A stretch of 5,616 nt of DNA. Origin: an uncultured Roseburia sp. (GTDB taxonomy: Bacteria; Bacillota; Clostridia; Lachnospirales; Lachnospiraceae). The translations under genes and the position numbers were made by a program. How positions within the stretch are numbered: position 1 is the stretch's first letter; every line of letters begins with the position of its first letter. The DNA lies in assembly GCA_946055175.1 (NCBI GenBank), contig CAMGET010000112.1:1-5616 (forward strand), written 5' to 3'. Under the pieces are notes generated by a model. The model did not search any database. It was given only the letters and a program-made list of their open reading frames with translations, and was not told the origin of the DNA. Positions 5,404 to 5,616 of this stretch are shown piece by piece.

Positions 5404-5423
5404 TGTGAGAATTCTGTGAGAAT
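5404..5423. repeat. Direct repeat TGTGAGAAT x2, 11-bp period
   Basis: On the plus strand TGTGAGAAT occurs at 5404-5412 and 5415-5423; on the minus strand this reads ATTCTCACA twice. It lies just upstream of the TPR gene. Nine-base repeats on an 11-base period are typical of sites for OmpR/PhoB-type response regulators, so this may be an operator. The regulator is not in the window. Confidence 0.5.
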
Positions 5424-5450
5424 GGTAATCGTGTGTAAAAATGATGTGAA
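5411..5450 (-). promoter_or_regulatory. Candidate promoter(s) of the TPR gene
   Basis: Two overlapping possibilities on the minus strand, each with a 17-base spacer: TTCACA (5450-5445) with TACCAT (5427-5422), and TTTACA (5439-5434) with CAGAAT (5416-5411). Both have good -35 and poor -10 elements. The ATTCTCACA repeats overlap the -10 region of either, which suggests activator- or repressor-dependent initiation. Confidence 0.35.
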
Positions 5451-5497
5451 AAAAGCAGATAACCTTAAAATATATTATTTTAAGATTATCTGCTTTT
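5449..5497 (-). terminator. Strong intrinsic terminator of corA
   Basis: A 22-bp stem with a three-base loop: arms 5451-5472 and 5476-5497. The only non-Watson-Crick position (C5463/A5485 on the plus strand) becomes a G-U pair in minus-strand RNA. The stem ends GCTTTTTT on the minus strand (U tract down to 5449), right for terminating the gene on the right. The plus strand also ends GCTTTT, so weak bidirectional activity is possible. Confidence 0.9.
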
Positions 5498-5501
5498 AAG
5501 A

Positions 5502-5616
5502 TTAAAAGAATTTTTTCTTTTTAAAATATATGATTTCTGCTATTACAATGATGAGTGATATCATTATCACAGCAAAATATCCATACCGCCATTGCAACTC
5601 CGGCATGTAAACAAAA
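5502..5616 (-). CDS. corA: CorA-family magnesium/divalent cation transporter, C-terminal fragment (runs off right edge)
   Basis: The last 37 codons of a gene entering from the right edge, ending at TAA 5504-5502. The fragment begins FVYMPELQWRYGYF, then a hydrophobic segment (AVIMISLIIVIAEIIYF) and a basic end (KKKKFF). This is the standard CorA C-terminus: the short MPEL periplasmic loop after the GMN selectivity motif, the second membrane helix, and the cytosolic basic tail that lines the pore mouth. The GMN itself would lie just outside the window, so identification rests on MPEL, the helix and the basic tail. The terminator at 5449-5497 starts five bases after the stop and separates it from the TPR gene. 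CorA normally carries Mg2+ (and Co2+/Ni2+) into the cell; specificity cannot be judged here. Confidence 0.85.
   Translation of the reverse strand, partial: FVYMPELQWRYGYFAVIMISLIIVIAEIIYFKKKKFF

Overview
The window looks like a piece of a moderately AT-rich Bacillota chromosome, most likely Clostridia and probably Lachnospiraceae. The clues are strong AGGAGG-type ribosome binding sites, vegetative-type -35/-10 promoters, a membrane protein with a YDERQ motif next to an XRE regulator, and a split two-subunit TrkA. The lineage is an inference; there is no rRNA or other marker. Every gene I can support is on the minus strand, so transcription runs from right to left. No IS element, CRISPR array, tRNA or rRNA was seen, and no gene-free stretch exceeds 300 bases.

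Right end (about 4900-5616), in transcription order. The C-terminus of a CorA-type divalent cation transporter enters from the right edge and ends at a strong stem-loop terminator. A short TPR protein gene follows, preceded by 11-bp-period direct repeats; its last ~20 residues may result from a one-base frame change.

Middle (2383-4922): a potassium uptake operon, trkA1 (RCK_N only, 143 aa), trkA2 (RCK_N plus RCK_C, ~216 aa) and trkH (480 aa, four P-loops). The two TrkA subunits should form the cytosolic nucleotide-sensing ring that gates the TrkH pore. trkA1 and trkA2 lie in the same frame, separated only by one stop codon and a few codons, and trkA2 lacks an ordinary start. trkH starts on a GTG overlapping the trkA2 stop and has a 15-bp tandem repeat in its 5' end.

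Left of trkH is a self-contained gene (1980-2267) with its own promoter and terminator, encoding a 95-aa protein that resembles small prophage-associated proteins.

Left end (1-1792): a three-gene operon driven by a near-consensus promoter. It encodes a GNAT acetyltransferase with an unusual C-terminal glycine-zipper membrane hairpin, a six-segment membrane protein with an extracytoplasmic domain and its own glycine zipper, and the first codons of an XRE regulator that runs off the left edge. The best candidates for something undescribed are this GNAT/membrane/regulator operon and the trkA1-trkA2 junction.
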